In this document: one piece after another, positions 1-7,926 of the stretch
Layout: each line of letters starts with the position of its first letter
Position numbering within the stretch: the stretch's first letter is position 1
Made by a program: the position numbers and the translations under genes
Source: Natroniella sp046097105
Lineage (GTDB): Bacteria > Bacillota > Halanaerobiia > Halobacteroidales > Halobacteroidaceae
DNA: 64,000 nt
Assembly (NCBI RefSeq): GCF_046097105.1
Contig: NZ_CP175562.1
Location: forward strand, 992,001-1,056,000
Direction: 5' to 3'
Notes under the pieces: generated by a model
What the model was told of the DNA's origin: nothing
Seen by the model: only the letters and a program-made list of their open reading frames with translations
The model's database searches: none

Positions 1-505
1 GATTATAAGAGATAATAACTCGATTGATATTACTATCATAACGTTGATAGGCTAAAGCTAAATAATAAGTAGCAAATTTAATTCCTAAATCAGTTGGATC
101 TAACTTTCTCCACTTATTATAATCAACATCTAACTGCTCTGCAATCCACTCAGCAGTATTTATCTTCATACTTGATATTCCAATACTTCTTCCTTGATCA
201 TAATCACTTCTCGAAACAAAGTTAGTCTCTGTTTCCAAAATAGCAGCAACTAACAATGGATTAACATCTACATTAAATTTTTCAGAATAGTAATTAGACC
301 ACTTGATTATCTCTTCAGTATATTCTTCAACTCTAGATTTAGACAAGGTTACAGTTGTATTATATGCGTTATTATGAATATATTTGATCCTATAATTTAA
401 GAAATTTCTTATTTGTTGCTCCTCTCTTTGCATGCTATATGCCATACTAGTAGTAGAAATAATCAATAAAAATAATAAAGAAATACTAATCGTCTTCAAT
501 CTCAT
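1..505 (-). CDS. Lytic transglycosylase-like exported protein (3' end cut off by window edge)
   Basis: An open frame runs leftward from an ATG at 505, preceded by AAGGAGG, and leaves the window without a stop after 168 codons. The first ~22 residues form a signal peptide ending near STTSMA. Residues ~78-168 match the start of an SLT (soluble lytic transglycosylase) fold: NPLLVAAILETETNF carries the probable catalytic Glu, GRSIGISSMKINTAEW corresponds to the G-GLMQ-like segment, and the last visible residues ISYN correspond to the A-YN-G region. It would cleave peptidoglycan glycan strands outside the cytoplasmic membrane. The family call rests on motifs, because the C-terminus is missing. Confidence 0.7.
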   Translation of the reverse strand, partial: MRLKTISISLLFLLIISTTSMAYSMQREEQQIRNFLNYRIKYIHNNAYNTTVTLSKSRVEEYTEEIIKWSNYYSEKFNVDVNPLLVAAILETETNFVSRSDYDQGRSIGISSMKINTAEWIAEQLDVDYNKWRKLDPTDLGIKFATYYLALAYQRYDSNINRVIISYN

Positions 506-571
506 GGTTGAATCCTCCTTTTTTGTAATATTTAACATATTATATGTTTGTTGTTCATTATTTATTTCATG

Positions 572-605
572 AATAAGTATTATTTTAGTTAAAATAGTAC
601 TTATT
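572..605. promoter_or_regulatory. Hairpin/inverted repeat in the divergent intergenic region
   Basis: Arms AATAAGTA-TATTTT and AAAATA-TACTTATT with a 4-base loop lie between two divergently transcribed genes (505 leftward, 719 rightward). That position suits an operator better than a terminator. No regulator can be assigned. Confidence 0.35.
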
Positions 606-718
606 ATATATTCTCTCTAATCTAGGAAAACACCTTTTCATTCTACTCAAAAACATTTATTGAATATCAAGCAAAGATTTTAGAGATACTAAAAAAAAAG
701 ATAAGGAGTTGATTAATA

Positions 719-922
719 ATGGATAGAACGGCACTCATAATAATGATTATTGGAGCATTAAATTGGGGATTAATCGGTTTATTTAGATTTGATTTAGTAG
801 CAAGCCTTTTTGGAGGACAGACTGCAATGCTTAGTAGAATAATTTACTCTATTGTTGGTCTTGCCGGATTATATTCTATCAGTTTACTCTTTAGAGAACG
901 AACCCAAAACGAAATTGAATAA
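719..922 (+). CDS. DUF378 family small membrane protein
   Basis: This 67-residue protein has two hydrophobic segments (about 5-25 and 40-60). The family signature is the early ALNWGLIGLF motif followed by DLV. The ATG at 719 has AAGGAG about 10 bases upstream. DUF378 proteins are small bacterial inner-membrane proteins of unknown function. A palindromic terminator follows directly. The gene stands alone, divergent from the transglycosylase and convergent with the MEDS-domain gene. Confidence 0.85.
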   Translation: MDRTALIIMIIGALNWGLIGLFRFDLVASLFGGQTAMLSRIIYSIVGLAGLYSISLLFRERTQNEIE

Positions 923-936
923 ACCTAACTAAAAAT

Positions 937-964
937 AATAAGGCCTTAATATTAAGGCCTTATT
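937..964. terminator. Bidirectional palindromic terminator
   Basis: A perfect 28-base palindrome (arm AATAAGGCCTTAAT) sits between the convergent genes ending at 922 and 968. A-rich sequence on the left and T-rich on the right let it serve both strands. Confidence 0.8.
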
Positions 965-967
965 AAA

Positions 968-1516
968 TCATACTGCTAATTCATCTTTAGTTAGCTCAAG
1001 ATATTCATCTGCACTCAATAAGCTTTGATGGCAGTTAACAGCTTTCTTTAGCCAAAGGCTGGAATTATCATCTTCAATCAAATCAGTAGCATCATACATA
1101 CATAATACAAATAGATTACTATCTTCTAACACTTCATTCATAATCTCTTCTAACTCCAAAACAGAATTTTGATCAGCTTCTTTTAATGATTTACTGATCT
1201 GATATAAGACCCTAGCTTTATTAAACCTTCCAGCAGAAAAAACTTTTAGTTTCTCTTTCAATCTTTCCTTACCAAATTGCAAATAGACTTCAGCTAAATC
1301 TAGCTCGAATATAAACTCCAGTTGAGAAGAATCTTGATACTTCTCGTCAAGTATTTCTAAAATTTCTTCCTTTAATTCATCTTCCACATATAAAAAGACT
1401 TTCTCTTCATTTTTTAAACCTTGCTTTAAAAAATGGACTGTTTTTACTAAAAAATGCTCTTTTCCATAATATAAACTACATATATGTTTGCTAGTGCTCC
1501 CATCTTCTGAGCTCAT
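968..1516 (-). CDS. MEDS-domain (DcmR-like sensory) protein
   Basis: This is a soluble 182-residue protein. The N-terminal pattern HICSLYYGKEHFL followed by FLKQGLKNEEKVFLYVED is typical of the MEDS domain (methanogen/methylotroph DcmR sensory domain), a RecA/KaiC-related fold that accompanies signalling and transcriptional regulators. The rest is acidic and helical, and no output domain is attached, so it may act through a partner. The ATG at 1516 has a G-rich ribosome binding site. It is monocistronic as far as can be seen. The ligand is unknown. Confidence 0.7.
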   Translation of the reverse strand: MSSEDGSTSKHICSLYYGKEHFLVKTVHFLKQGLKNEEKVFLYVEDELKEEILEILDEKYQDSSQLEFIFELDLAEVYLQFGKERLKEKLKVFSAGRFNKARVLYQISKSLKEADQNSVLELEEIMNEVLEDSNLFVLCMYDATDLIEDDNSSLWLKKAVNCHQSLLSADEYLELTKDELAV

Positions 1517-1702
1517 TTCAACCCCCCCGAATTTATCCTTAAAATCTTATAAGATTATGATAAATACCTATTATAATAGCTTTATAATTGATTGGCTAGC
1601 TAAAACTCTAATTCAGCATTATCATTATAGCAAATATTAACATTTATTTCAAGCAGATTTATTATTATTTTACATTTTTTTACATAGTCGGGGGGAGCTT
1701 TT

Positions 1703-3925
1703 TTAATTAAATTCTTTATTCATAATAATCCTTAAGGCATTAAAAATAGCCAATAACGCTACCCCTACATCTGCAAAGATTGCTGCCCACATCGTCGTCA
1801 TTCCAAATAACCCCATGATTAGTATAATCCCTTTAACCCCTAATGCTAAAATAATATTTTGCCAGACTACCCTCCGAGTAAAACGAGCAATCTTAATTGC
1901 TTCTACTAATTTAGTCGGTTCATCAGTCATCAATACAACATCTGCTGCTTCAATGGCTGCATCTGAACCTAAACCTCCCATAGCTACCCCTATATCACTT
2001 CTAGCTAAAACAGGAGCATCATTGATTCCATCTCCTACAAAAATAACCTTAGCTCCTTCTTCTTTTCCTTCAATAAATTGCTCCATTAATTCTACTTTAT
2101 TTTCAGGTAACAACTCTGCATAATATTCGTCCAGGTTTAAATGATCCTTCACCTGTAAAGCTACTTGCTTAAGATCACCAGTCAACATTGCTAAATTATC
2201 AACCTTTAATTCTCGTAAAGCTTTAACTGCTCCCTTAGCATCAGATTTGATTTGATCAGAGATTAAAATAGTTCCTATAAACTCTTGCCCATAACTAACA
2301 TAGACCTCTGTTCCTTTAAAATTACAAGTTTCAAATTCGATTCCTGCTGCATTCAACAATTTTTGATTGCCTACTAAAAGCTCCTTCCCTTTTACAGTTG
2401 CAGTCACTCCTTGACCAGAGATCTCTCGATAATTGTCAATCATTTTATTATTGACTTCTGTTGGACAAGCCTCTACAATTGATTTAGCAATTGGATGATT
2501 AGAATTCAATTCTATCATTGCAGCTAATTCCAATACTTCTTCTTCTGTCCAGCCAGCTTGATTATTGATCTCAACTACCTGAAATACCCCTTCTGTTAAA
2601 GTACCTGTCTTATCAAAAACAACCTGCTTGACACTATTTAAGGCTTCTAGGTAATTACCACCTTTTACTAAAATCCCATTTTTGGAAGCAGCTCCAATTC
2701 CACCAAAAAAACCGAGTGGAATCGAGATTACCAAAGCACAAGGACATGAAATAACTAAAAATACTAAAGCCCGATAAAACCAGAGGCTGAATGCTTCTCC
2801 CATAAATAATGGTGGTATGATAGCCACTAAAAAAGCTCCTGCTACAACCAATGGAGTATAGTACCTAGCAAATTTAGTAATAAAATTTTCGGTTGGTGCT
2901 TTCTTAGCAGCAGCATTTTCAACTAGATCCAGCACTTTAGCTACTGCAGAATCATTAAATTCCTTTGTAACCCTAACTTTTAAAGCTCCATCTTGATTGA
3001 TAAAGCCACTTAAAATCTCATCTCCTGCTGTTATCTTTTGTGGTACTGACTCTCCAGTTAGAGCAGAAGTATCAACCCTAGCCGCTCCATCAATCACCTC
3101 ACCATCAACAGGAACTTTATCTCCTGCCTTGAGCACAATTATATCTCCAACTTCAAGTTCTTCCGGTGCTACTTGCTTGATTTGATCGCCAATTTTTAAA
3201 TTAGCATAATCAGCTTTGATTTCTAACAAAGACTTAATTGAACGTCGCGAATGATCGACAGCTCTTGCTTGAAAGATTTCACCTACCTTATAAAATAACA
3301 TCACTGCCACTGCTTCAGGAAATTCTCCAATTGCAAAAGCACCAATAGTAGCAATAGTCATTAAGAAATTTTCATCGAATAGTTGGCCTTTTCCAATATT
3401 TTTAATTGCCTTCAAAACTACTGTACCACCAATTATTAAGTAACTACTCCCATACAAAGCTAAGCTTTGTAAAAAAGAAACTTCAAACAATAAAGCTACT
3501 ACAAATAAACTACTCCCCACAATTAATTTAATCATTTTGTTTCGGAAATTATTACTTTTTTCTTCTTTTGTTTCTGATGTTTTAATTTGTTGCTCAGCAG
3601 ATACTCTAACTTCAGGCTCTATGCGATTGACAATCTTCTTAACTGACTCAATTATTTCACTACTTACTACATCTTTCTTAAAAATAATTGTCAGCTTTTC
3701 TGAGATAAAATCCAACCTCGCCTCCTGTACATTAGACAACTGCTTGACTTCTCTTTCAATTTTAGCAGCACAGTCTGCACAGCCCAATCCTTCCAGTCTT
3801 AATTTCATACTCTCTTCTTTTTTATCTGGTTTTAGCTTTGAGTCTATTTTCTCTACCCCCTCTATTACTTTATCTTTAGCTTTAGACTCTTTTTTTATTT
3901 CTGTCACCAGTTTTTTAGCCTCCAT
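1703..3925 (-). CDS. cadA: Cd2+/Zn2+/Pb2+-type P1B ATPase (CadA/ZntA class)
   Basis: A 740-residue heavy-metal efflux ATPase. A lysine-rich N-terminal stretch precedes one HMA domain with the metal motif GCADCA (about residue 48). Membrane helices follow, then the actuator motif TGES, the intramembrane SCPCALVISIP motif, the phosphorylation site DKTGTLTEG, the HP motif NHPIAKS and the hinge GDGINDAPV. SCPCAL followed by VISIP instead of GLATP separates the Zn/Cd/Pb class from copper pumps. It would export divalent soft metals using ATP. TAGGAGGGG precedes the ATG at 3925. Two inverted repeats just upstream, and an ArsR/CadC-type gene immediately before them, indicate metal-responsive control. 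Confidence 0.93.
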   Translation of the reverse strand: MEAKKLVTEIKKESKAKDKVIEGVEKIDSKLKPDKKEESMKLRLEGLGCADCAAKIEREVKQLSNVQEARLDFISEKLTIIFKKDVVSSEIIESVKKIVNRIEPEVRVSAEQQIKTSETKEEKSNNFRNKMIKLIVGSSLFVVALLFEVSFLQSLALYGSSYLIIGGTVVLKAIKNIGKGQLFDENFLMTIATIGAFAIGEFPEAVAVMLFYKVGEIFQARAVDHSRRSIKSLLEIKADYANLKIGDQIKQVAPEELEVGDIIVLKAGDKVPVDGEVIDGAARVDTSALTGESVPQKITAGDEILSGFINQDGALKVRVTKEFNDSAVAKVLDLVENAAAKKAPTENFITKFARYYTPLVVAGAFLVAIIPPLFMGEAFSLWFYRALVFLVISCPCALVISIPLGFFGGIGAASKNGILVKGGNYLEALNSVKQVVFDKTGTLTEGVFQVVEINNQAGWTEEEVLELAAMIELNSNHPIAKSIVEACPTEVNNKMIDNYREISGQGVTATVKGKELLVGNQKLLNAAGIEFETCNFKGTEVYVSYGQEFIGTILISDQIKSDAKGAVKALRELKVDNLAMLTGDLKQVALQVKDHLNLDEYYAELLPENKVELMEQFIEGKEEGAKVIFVGDGINDAPVLARSDIGVAMGGLGSDAAIEAADVVLMTDEPTKLVEAIKIARFTRRVVWQNIILALGVKGIILIMGLFGMTTMWAAIFADVGVALLAIFNALRIIMNKEFN

Positions 3926-3940
3926 CTAACCCCTCCTAAT

Positions 3941-3966
3941 AATATATGATTATCTGCTCATATATT
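3941..3966. promoter_or_regulatory. Putative ArsR/CadC operator, copy 1
   Basis: Arms AATATATGA and TCATATATT, 9 bases each and perfectly complementary, flank an 8-base spacer. It lies 16 bases upstream of the cadA start, between cadC and cadA. Arm-spacer-arm architecture with AT-rich ends matches CadC/CzrA-type sites. The second copy begins 34 bases further upstream. Confidence 0.65.
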
Positions 3967-3974
3967 ATTTAAAA

Positions 3975-4000
3975 AATATATGAGCGCTTGTTCATATATT
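3975..4000. promoter_or_regulatory. Putative ArsR/CadC operator, copy 2
   Basis: The arms AATATATGA and TCATATATT are identical to copy 1, again with an 8-base spacer but a different spacer sequence. Exact repetition of the arms, but not the spacer, argues for a protein-binding site. Confidence 0.65.
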
Positions 4001-4036
4001 ATATTACTTTTTAGGAGGTTTTGTCAACAGAATTTC

Positions 4037-4399
4037 TTATTTTTCTTCTTTAACATGCTCTAATCCTTGGCTAAATAGTTGCAAAATATGATCATCATCC
4101 AGTGAATAATAAACAACCCTACCTTCTTTTCTATGCTTAACCAATTTGAAATCCCGCAATTTCCTTAATTGATGAGAAATAGCAGATTGACTCATCTTTA
4201 ATAATTCAGAGATGTCACAAACACATAGCTCCTGTTTAGCTAAAGCATGTATAATCTTAATTCGTGTCGGATCCCCTAAAACTTTAAAAATATCTGCTAG
4301 TTGAGTAATAACCCCTTCAGATAACTCATCCTTCTTCAATTCTTCAATTATTTTCGATTGGATACAATACTCCTGACAAACCAACTTATCCTCTTCCAT
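4037..4399 (-). CDS. cadC: ArsR/SmtB-family metal-sensing repressor, CadC-like
   Basis: About 120 residues from the ATG at 4399. An in-frame TTG at 4405 lies too close to the GGGGAGG ribosome binding site. The winged-helix core contains ELCVCDISELL, where both Cys of the CVC box sit in the metal-binding alpha-3 position, followed by the recognition helix MSQSAISHQLRKL. An N-terminal CQEYC supplies further Cys ligands, as in CadC. The C-terminal DDDHILQLF...EHVKEE resembles the alpha-5 site of zinc-sensing members. It should dissociate from DNA on binding Cd/Pb/Zn and derepress cadA. It is the last gene before the operator pair and sits downstream of ccdA-tlpA. Confidence 0.88.
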   Translation of the reverse strand: MEEDKLVCQEYCIQSKIIEELKKDELSEGVITQLADIFKVLGDPTRIKIIHALAKQELCVCDISELLKMSQSAISHQLRKLRDFKLVKHRKEGRVVYYSLDDDHILQLFSQGLEHVKEEK

Positions 4400-4431
4400 C
4401 TTCAACCTCCCCTATCTTAAGCTGCTGGTTT

Positions 4432-4986
4432 CTAAAACAACTCTCTTCTTAGTTCAATCAATTCTTCTTTATTAACTATACCCCGTTTGATATACTTAAT
4501 CCTTCCTTCTTGATCTATAAAATAAGTAGTAGGTAAAACTGAAACTGCATATTCTCCTGCAACCAAACTGGCTTGATCTAATAAGACAATAAATTGATAA
4601 TCATTACTATTGATAAATTCATTAACGGCCTCTTCTTCTTCCCCTACATTAACACCTAATACTGTAATATCATCATATTCAGTATCAAATTGGGCTAAAT
4701 CAGGCATCTCCTCGCGACAAGATGGACACCAACTGGCCCAAAAATGAAGAATAACTTTCTGCCCTCTAAACTGAGATAAAGACACCTGATCTCCCCTTAA
4801 AGCTGTTAAGTTAAAATCTGGGCCAAACTTTCCAATTTCAATCCCTACCTCCTGATTCAATTCCTTTTCAGCAATCTCGTTGACTAAATTATCCGAGCTA
4901 GCAGGGCCAACATAAACCACTGCTAAACTGATTAACCCTAAAATTGCTAGCCCAAATACCATATATTTAAGATAATACTTCCGCAT
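4432..4986 (-). CDS. TlpA/ResA-family membrane-anchored thioredoxin
   Basis: A 184-residue protein with one N-terminal membrane anchor (about 9-27) and no lipobox. The thioredoxin/AhpC-TSA fold has the redox motif WCPSC within FWASWCPSCREEMP and a cis-proline region VLPTTYFID. It would act outside the cytoplasmic membrane as a thiol-disulfide reductant, fed by the CcdA protein encoded 14 bases upstream. The pair belongs with the metal-resistance genes and may keep extracytoplasmic cysteines reduced or serve c-type cytochrome assembly. No cytochrome c gene is visible nearby. Confidence 0.88.
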   Translation of the reverse strand: MRKYYLKYMVFGLAILGLISLAVVYVGPASSDNLVNEIAEKELNQEVGIEIGKFGPDFNLTALRGDQVSLSQFRGQKVILHFWASWCPSCREEMPDLAQFDTEYDDITVLGVNVGEEEEAVNEFINSNDYQFIVLLDQASLVAGEYAVSVLPTTYFIDQEGRIKYIKRGIVNKEELIELRRELF

Positions 4987-5000
4987 CTTATCAACTCTCC

Positions 5001-5681
5001 TTAATAAAATAATGCTGTCCAGCGTCCAAGCAAATTAAAATAAATAATGATTCCAAAAATAATCAAAATAAGACCACTTACCTTCTCAAACACCGGTAAA
5101 AAATTATTAAAACTACTAATCGCAGCAGCAAATCTGTCAACCATTATTGCAGCAAATAAAAAAGGAATTCCTAAACCTAATGAATAACTAACCAATAATA
5201 AAACTCCCATTCCTATCGTCTGAGAAGTTCCTGCATATAATAAAATAGAAGCTAAAACTGGGCCAACACAAGGGGTCCAACCAATAGCAAAAGAGCTTCC
5301 CATCAAAATAGAGCCAAACCAACTACTAACTTCTTGAGGTTGGTTGGCCCTAAGCTCTCGATATAATAACTTAATCTCAAAAACTCCTACAATATGTAAA
5401 CCAAATAGAATAATTATAACTCCACTTATTTTGGTCAATAACCGCCTATATCTAATGAAGAGTTGGCCCAGATAACTTGCCGAAGCCCCCAGTAAAATAA
5501 AAATGATTGAAAAACCAATAACAAATCCTACCGCCCTAGTAAAAACAAAAGTCTTATTTTCCTTAGAAGCACTACTCCCCGTTATATAACCAAGATAAGC
5601 AGGCACTAAAGGTAAAACACATGGAGACAAAAAAGATAACAAACCTGCTACAAAGGCAATCGTTATTGAAACCTCTTCCAA
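5001..5681 (-). CDS. ccdA: CcdA/DsbD-type transmembrane thiol electron transporter
   Basis: 226 residues and about six membrane segments. The paired cysteines that shuttle electrons across the membrane are visible in LSPCVLPLVPAYLGY (helix 1) and GWTPCVGPVL (helix 4). The start is TTG at 5681, six bases after AGGAGG. It should pass electrons from cytoplasmic thioredoxin to the TlpA protein encoded next. First gene of the ccdA-tlpA-cadC-cadA run. Confidence 0.9.
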   Translation of the reverse strand: MEEVSITIAFVAGLLSFLSPCVLPLVPAYLGYITGSSASKENKTFVFTRAVGFVIGFSIIFILLGASASYLGQLFIRYRRLLTKISGVIIILFGLHIVGVFEIKLLYRELRANQPQEVSSWFGSILMGSSFAIGWTPCVGPVLASILLYAGTSQTIGMGVLLLVSYSLGLGIPFLFAAIMVDRFAAAISSFNNFLPVFEKVSGLILIIFGIIIYFNLLGRWTALFY

Positions 5682-5706
5682 TAGAATCCTCCTTTATTGA
5701 TATTTA

Positions 5707-5908
5707 GTGGCACTTTCAGTGCCACTGAGCTATCAGCTATCAGCCTTCAGTCGTGAGCCAGTTCAAAATCTTCAAAGCTAAAATCTAAAATCACTTAACC
5801 CCTTAAAATCAAAAGCTTAAAGCTTGTTTTGAATTTGATTTTATGGTTTTGTTTTTAGCTGATAGCTGAGGGCTGATAGCTCACAGCTATGTGGCACAAA
5901 AGTGACAC
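5707..5908. repeat. Intergenic inverted-repeat element (MITE-like), copy 1
   Basis: About 200 bases between ccdA and the M24 peptidase gene. It opens with GTGGCAC-TTTCA-GTGCCAC and closes with GTGGCAC-AAAA-GTGACAC. Inside, TGAGCTATCAGCTATCAGCC is answered by a reverse-complement-like tract at about 5862-5883, giving long imperfect arms around an AT-rich centre. The right end and the ~25 bases after it recur at 10269-10310. No coding capacity; a non-autonomous mobile or hairpin repeat is likely. Confidence 0.7.
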
Positions 5909-5940
5909 ATTATTGTAATTAAGCTTCACATTAAAATTAA

Positions 5941-7128
5941 TCAAACAATAATTAATTCTTCATCAGATGTAGTCAAACATTTCGGTTCTTTTTCAGTCAC
6001 TGCATATGTATTCTCTATACCAATTAAACCTACCTTAGGTATCAATAATTTAGGCTCTAGAGCAATTACCATCCCTTTTTTCAGTTGATAATCAAATCCA
6101 GGGGCCAAAAATGGAAATTCATTTAATTCCAACCCTACTCCATGTCCCACAAACCTTACCTGATTATCTCCAAAACCTAAATAATATTCACTGACCCCTA
6201 ACTCTTCTGCCAATTTCAAACTCTGTTGATAAATATCTCCCCAACTATAATCAACAGTTAAGTAATTCTTCAACTCCCTTTGAAATTTAACCATCTTTTG
6301 ATATAATTCTTTAACTTCAGCAGACGGTTGACCTATCATTGCTAGTCTAGTTTGATCAATATGATAACCTTTATAATTACTAACATAATCAAACACAATC
6401 GGTTCTCCAGCTTTAATTTTCTTATAAGAAGGGCCAATACCTACTCCAGGATAAGTTCCTTCTCCTCCAGCAAGTGCATCAGCCTTAACAGGTTGTAAGG
6501 CACTCTTCCCGGAAGCACAAACCCCCACTGAAACAGTATTATTCAACCCCCGCATTCTAATCAATCCAGCATGCCCTTTTTGTTTCAATTCACTTTCAAT
6601 AGCTGTTGCTAAATTCATTTCACTAATACCTTCTTCTAGATTATTCTTGACTAAAACTGAAAAATCATCCAATTGTGCAGCAGATTTTTGCATCAATTGT
6701 AATTCATAATCAGATTTAATCATTCTCAACTGTCTAATCGAATTAATAATTCCAGTTACTTCTTCAGTTCCAAAGAGCTTTTGCAACTTAACTACATCTT
6801 TATAAGCTACTACATCTAATTCCAATCCTAATTTGTCTGGTATTCCAATTCCAAAATCAGCAAGCTTTTGTGGTATCTCCTTAGAAGATCCAAATTTAAT
6901 CACATTCTTCAAGGCGGTTTCTTCTTTAGCCCGTTCTATACCCTTTCGTACCAATAAAACAGGTTGACCTTGTCTAGGAATACATAAATATTGAGCTTGA
7001 ATCGTACCACTAAAATAATATAAATTTACATTATCAATAATTATTGCTAAGTCGATCTCTTTATGATTTAATTTCTCTTGAAATCCTTCAATTCTTTTAT
7101 TTAATTCTTGCTTTAATAACTCTCCCAT
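5941..7128 (-). CDS. M24B-family metallopeptidase (Xaa-Pro peptidase/creatinase fold)
   Basis: 395 residues from the ATG at 7128. An 11-residue upstream extension in the same frame is less likely, because AAAGGAG sits ten bases before 7128. An N-terminal creatinase-like domain (about 1-150) precedes the pita-bread catalytic domain. The metal ligands are all visible: Asp in VFDYVSNYKGYHIDQTR (two Asp), His in GHGVGLELNE, Glu in ALEPKLL and Glu in GIENTYAV. It would remove N-terminal residues preceding proline, or act as a related dipeptidase, in the cytoplasm. Its promoter is at 7308-7336 and gives a ~170-base leader. Confidence 0.85.
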   Translation of the reverse strand: MGELLKQELNKRIEGFQEKLNHKEIDLAIIIDNVNLYYFSGTIQAQYLCIPRQGQPVLLVRKGIERAKEETALKNVIKFGSSKEIPQKLADFGIGIPDKLGLELDVVAYKDVVKLQKLFGTEEVTGIINSIRQLRMIKSDYELQLMQKSAAQLDDFSVLVKNNLEEGISEMNLATAIESELKQKGHAGLIRMRGLNNTVSVGVCASGKSALQPVKADALAGGEGTYPGVGIGPSYKKIKAGEPIVFDYVSNYKGYHIDQTRLAMIGQPSAEVKELYQKMVKFQRELKNYLTVDYSWGDIYQQSLKLAEELGVSEYYLGFGDNQVRFVGHGVGLELNEFPFLAPGFDYQLKKGMVIALEPKLLIPKVGLIGIENTYAVTEKEPKCLTTSDEELIIV

Positions 7129-7205
7129 TAGCTCCACTCCTTTTTTAATATTAATTATCATTAAAACTTAAAAACTGACTCTTTTTATGTAACTGTCTGT
7201 AAAAA

Positions 7206-7235
7206 TTAACCATTAACTTCTGTAAAAGTGAGCAT
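7206..7235 (-). other. Possible leader peptide of 9 codons in the peptidase 5' region
   Basis: TGTAGGAGATAGCTT precedes an ATG that encodes nine residues (MLTFTEVNG) before a stop. It lies inside the long leader of the M24 peptidase gene. A good ribosome binding site at good spacing is the only evidence. Confidence 0.25.
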
Positions 7236-7307
7236 AAGCTATCTCCTACAATTAAATGTTGGTATCCATACCAATAATAGAAAAGTAATAGACTTATGCC
7301 CAGTGAC

Positions 7308-7336
7308 AGTATATCAAATGAAGTTAGTATTGACAA
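7308..7336 (-). promoter_or_regulatory. Sigma-A promoter for the M24 peptidase
   Basis: TTGTCA (7331-7336) and TATACT (7308-7313) are separated by exactly 17 bases, reading leftward. This explains most of the gene-free stretch 7129-7450. A 61-codon frame at 7151-7336 starts inside this promoter and is not accepted as a gene. Confidence 0.6.
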
Positions 7337-7450
7337 CTATTTGACTAATTTAAAATCACCATTAAGAAAACCATACTTTAATCAGATTAATAATTTGACA
7401 TCAGACATAATCAAATATGAACCTTCCCATAATCTATACGGAATACAATA

Positions 7451-7478
7451 AAGAAGGACTCTTATAAGAGTCCTTCTT
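7451..7478 (-). terminator. Hairpin terminator
   Basis: A perfect palindrome with arm AAGAAGGACTCTTA follows the DUF2933-like gene (ends 7498), with T-rich sequence beyond it on the minus strand. Confidence 0.75.
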
Positions 7479-7497
7479 GCTCTAAGAAATCATTTAA

Positions 7498-7746
7498 TTA
7501 ATGACAATCTTTATCTTCTTGCTCCTCACCTTTATCTTTATGGCACATCCCTTTCATCATAAACAGATGCATCAATGGACATAACAAAAAGATCAACCAC
7601 CTAAAGTTACCACCTGCAAAACCATCTCTTCCTACTTCTACTCCTGACCCTGCAAACCACCAGATTCCAGCAAACATAGCTATACAACAAAGCAACATCA
7701 TCCATAGATGATTCCCCCCATACTGATGCCCTTTCTTATTAGACAT
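7498..7746 (-). CDS. DUF2933-like small membrane protein
   Basis: 82 residues starting at the ATG at 7746, which has AAGGAGG upstream; an ATG further upstream (7788) is an unlikely start. Two hydrophobic segments (LWMMLLCCIAMFAGIWWFAG and FRWLIFLLCPLMHLFMM) and the LCPLMHLFM signature point to DUF2933. The C-terminus is His/Cys/acid-rich. Small proteins of this family often sit in copper or heavy-metal resistance clusters, which fits the surroundings. Function unknown. Confidence 0.7.
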   Translation of the reverse strand: MSNKKGHQYGGNHLWMMLLCCIAMFAGIWWFAGSGVEVGRDGFAGGNFRWLIFLLCPLMHLFMMKGMCHKDKGEEQEDKDCH

Positions 7747-7778
7747 AAAATTCCTCCTTAAATTTAATTTAGAATTGA

Positions 7779-7907
7779 TTAATGGCAAGAAAAATCATCG
7801 TTATCTTGATTATGATCCTTTTCAGTAACTTTTAACTTCTTAGCAAGTAAATAAAAAACTGCCCCTACAAATCCAATCAATACAATTCCTGACAAAAACT
7901 CTTCCAT
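7779..7907 (-). CDS. 42-residue single-pass membrane protein
   Basis: A short gene in the gap before the DUF2933-like gene. ATG at 7907 is preceded by GAGGGAGAAGTA, and the stop is at 7779. It encodes one hydrophobic segment (LSGIVLIGFVGAVFYLLA) followed by a charged tail ending SCH. It lies 19 bases after YibE/F and 32 bases before the next start, so it is part of the same operon. No family recognised. Good ribosome binding site and tight packing support it. Confidence 0.6.
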   Translation of the reverse strand: MEEFLSGIVLIGFVGAVFYLLAKKLKVTEKDHNQDNDDFSCH

Positions 7908-7926
7908 TACTTCTCCCTCCTCAAAA

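Noticed and set aside
7151..7336. 61-codon frame upstream of the M24 peptidase
   Set aside because: It begins inside a good sigma-A promoter, has no ribosome binding site, overlaps the peptidase's spurious extension and resembles no family.
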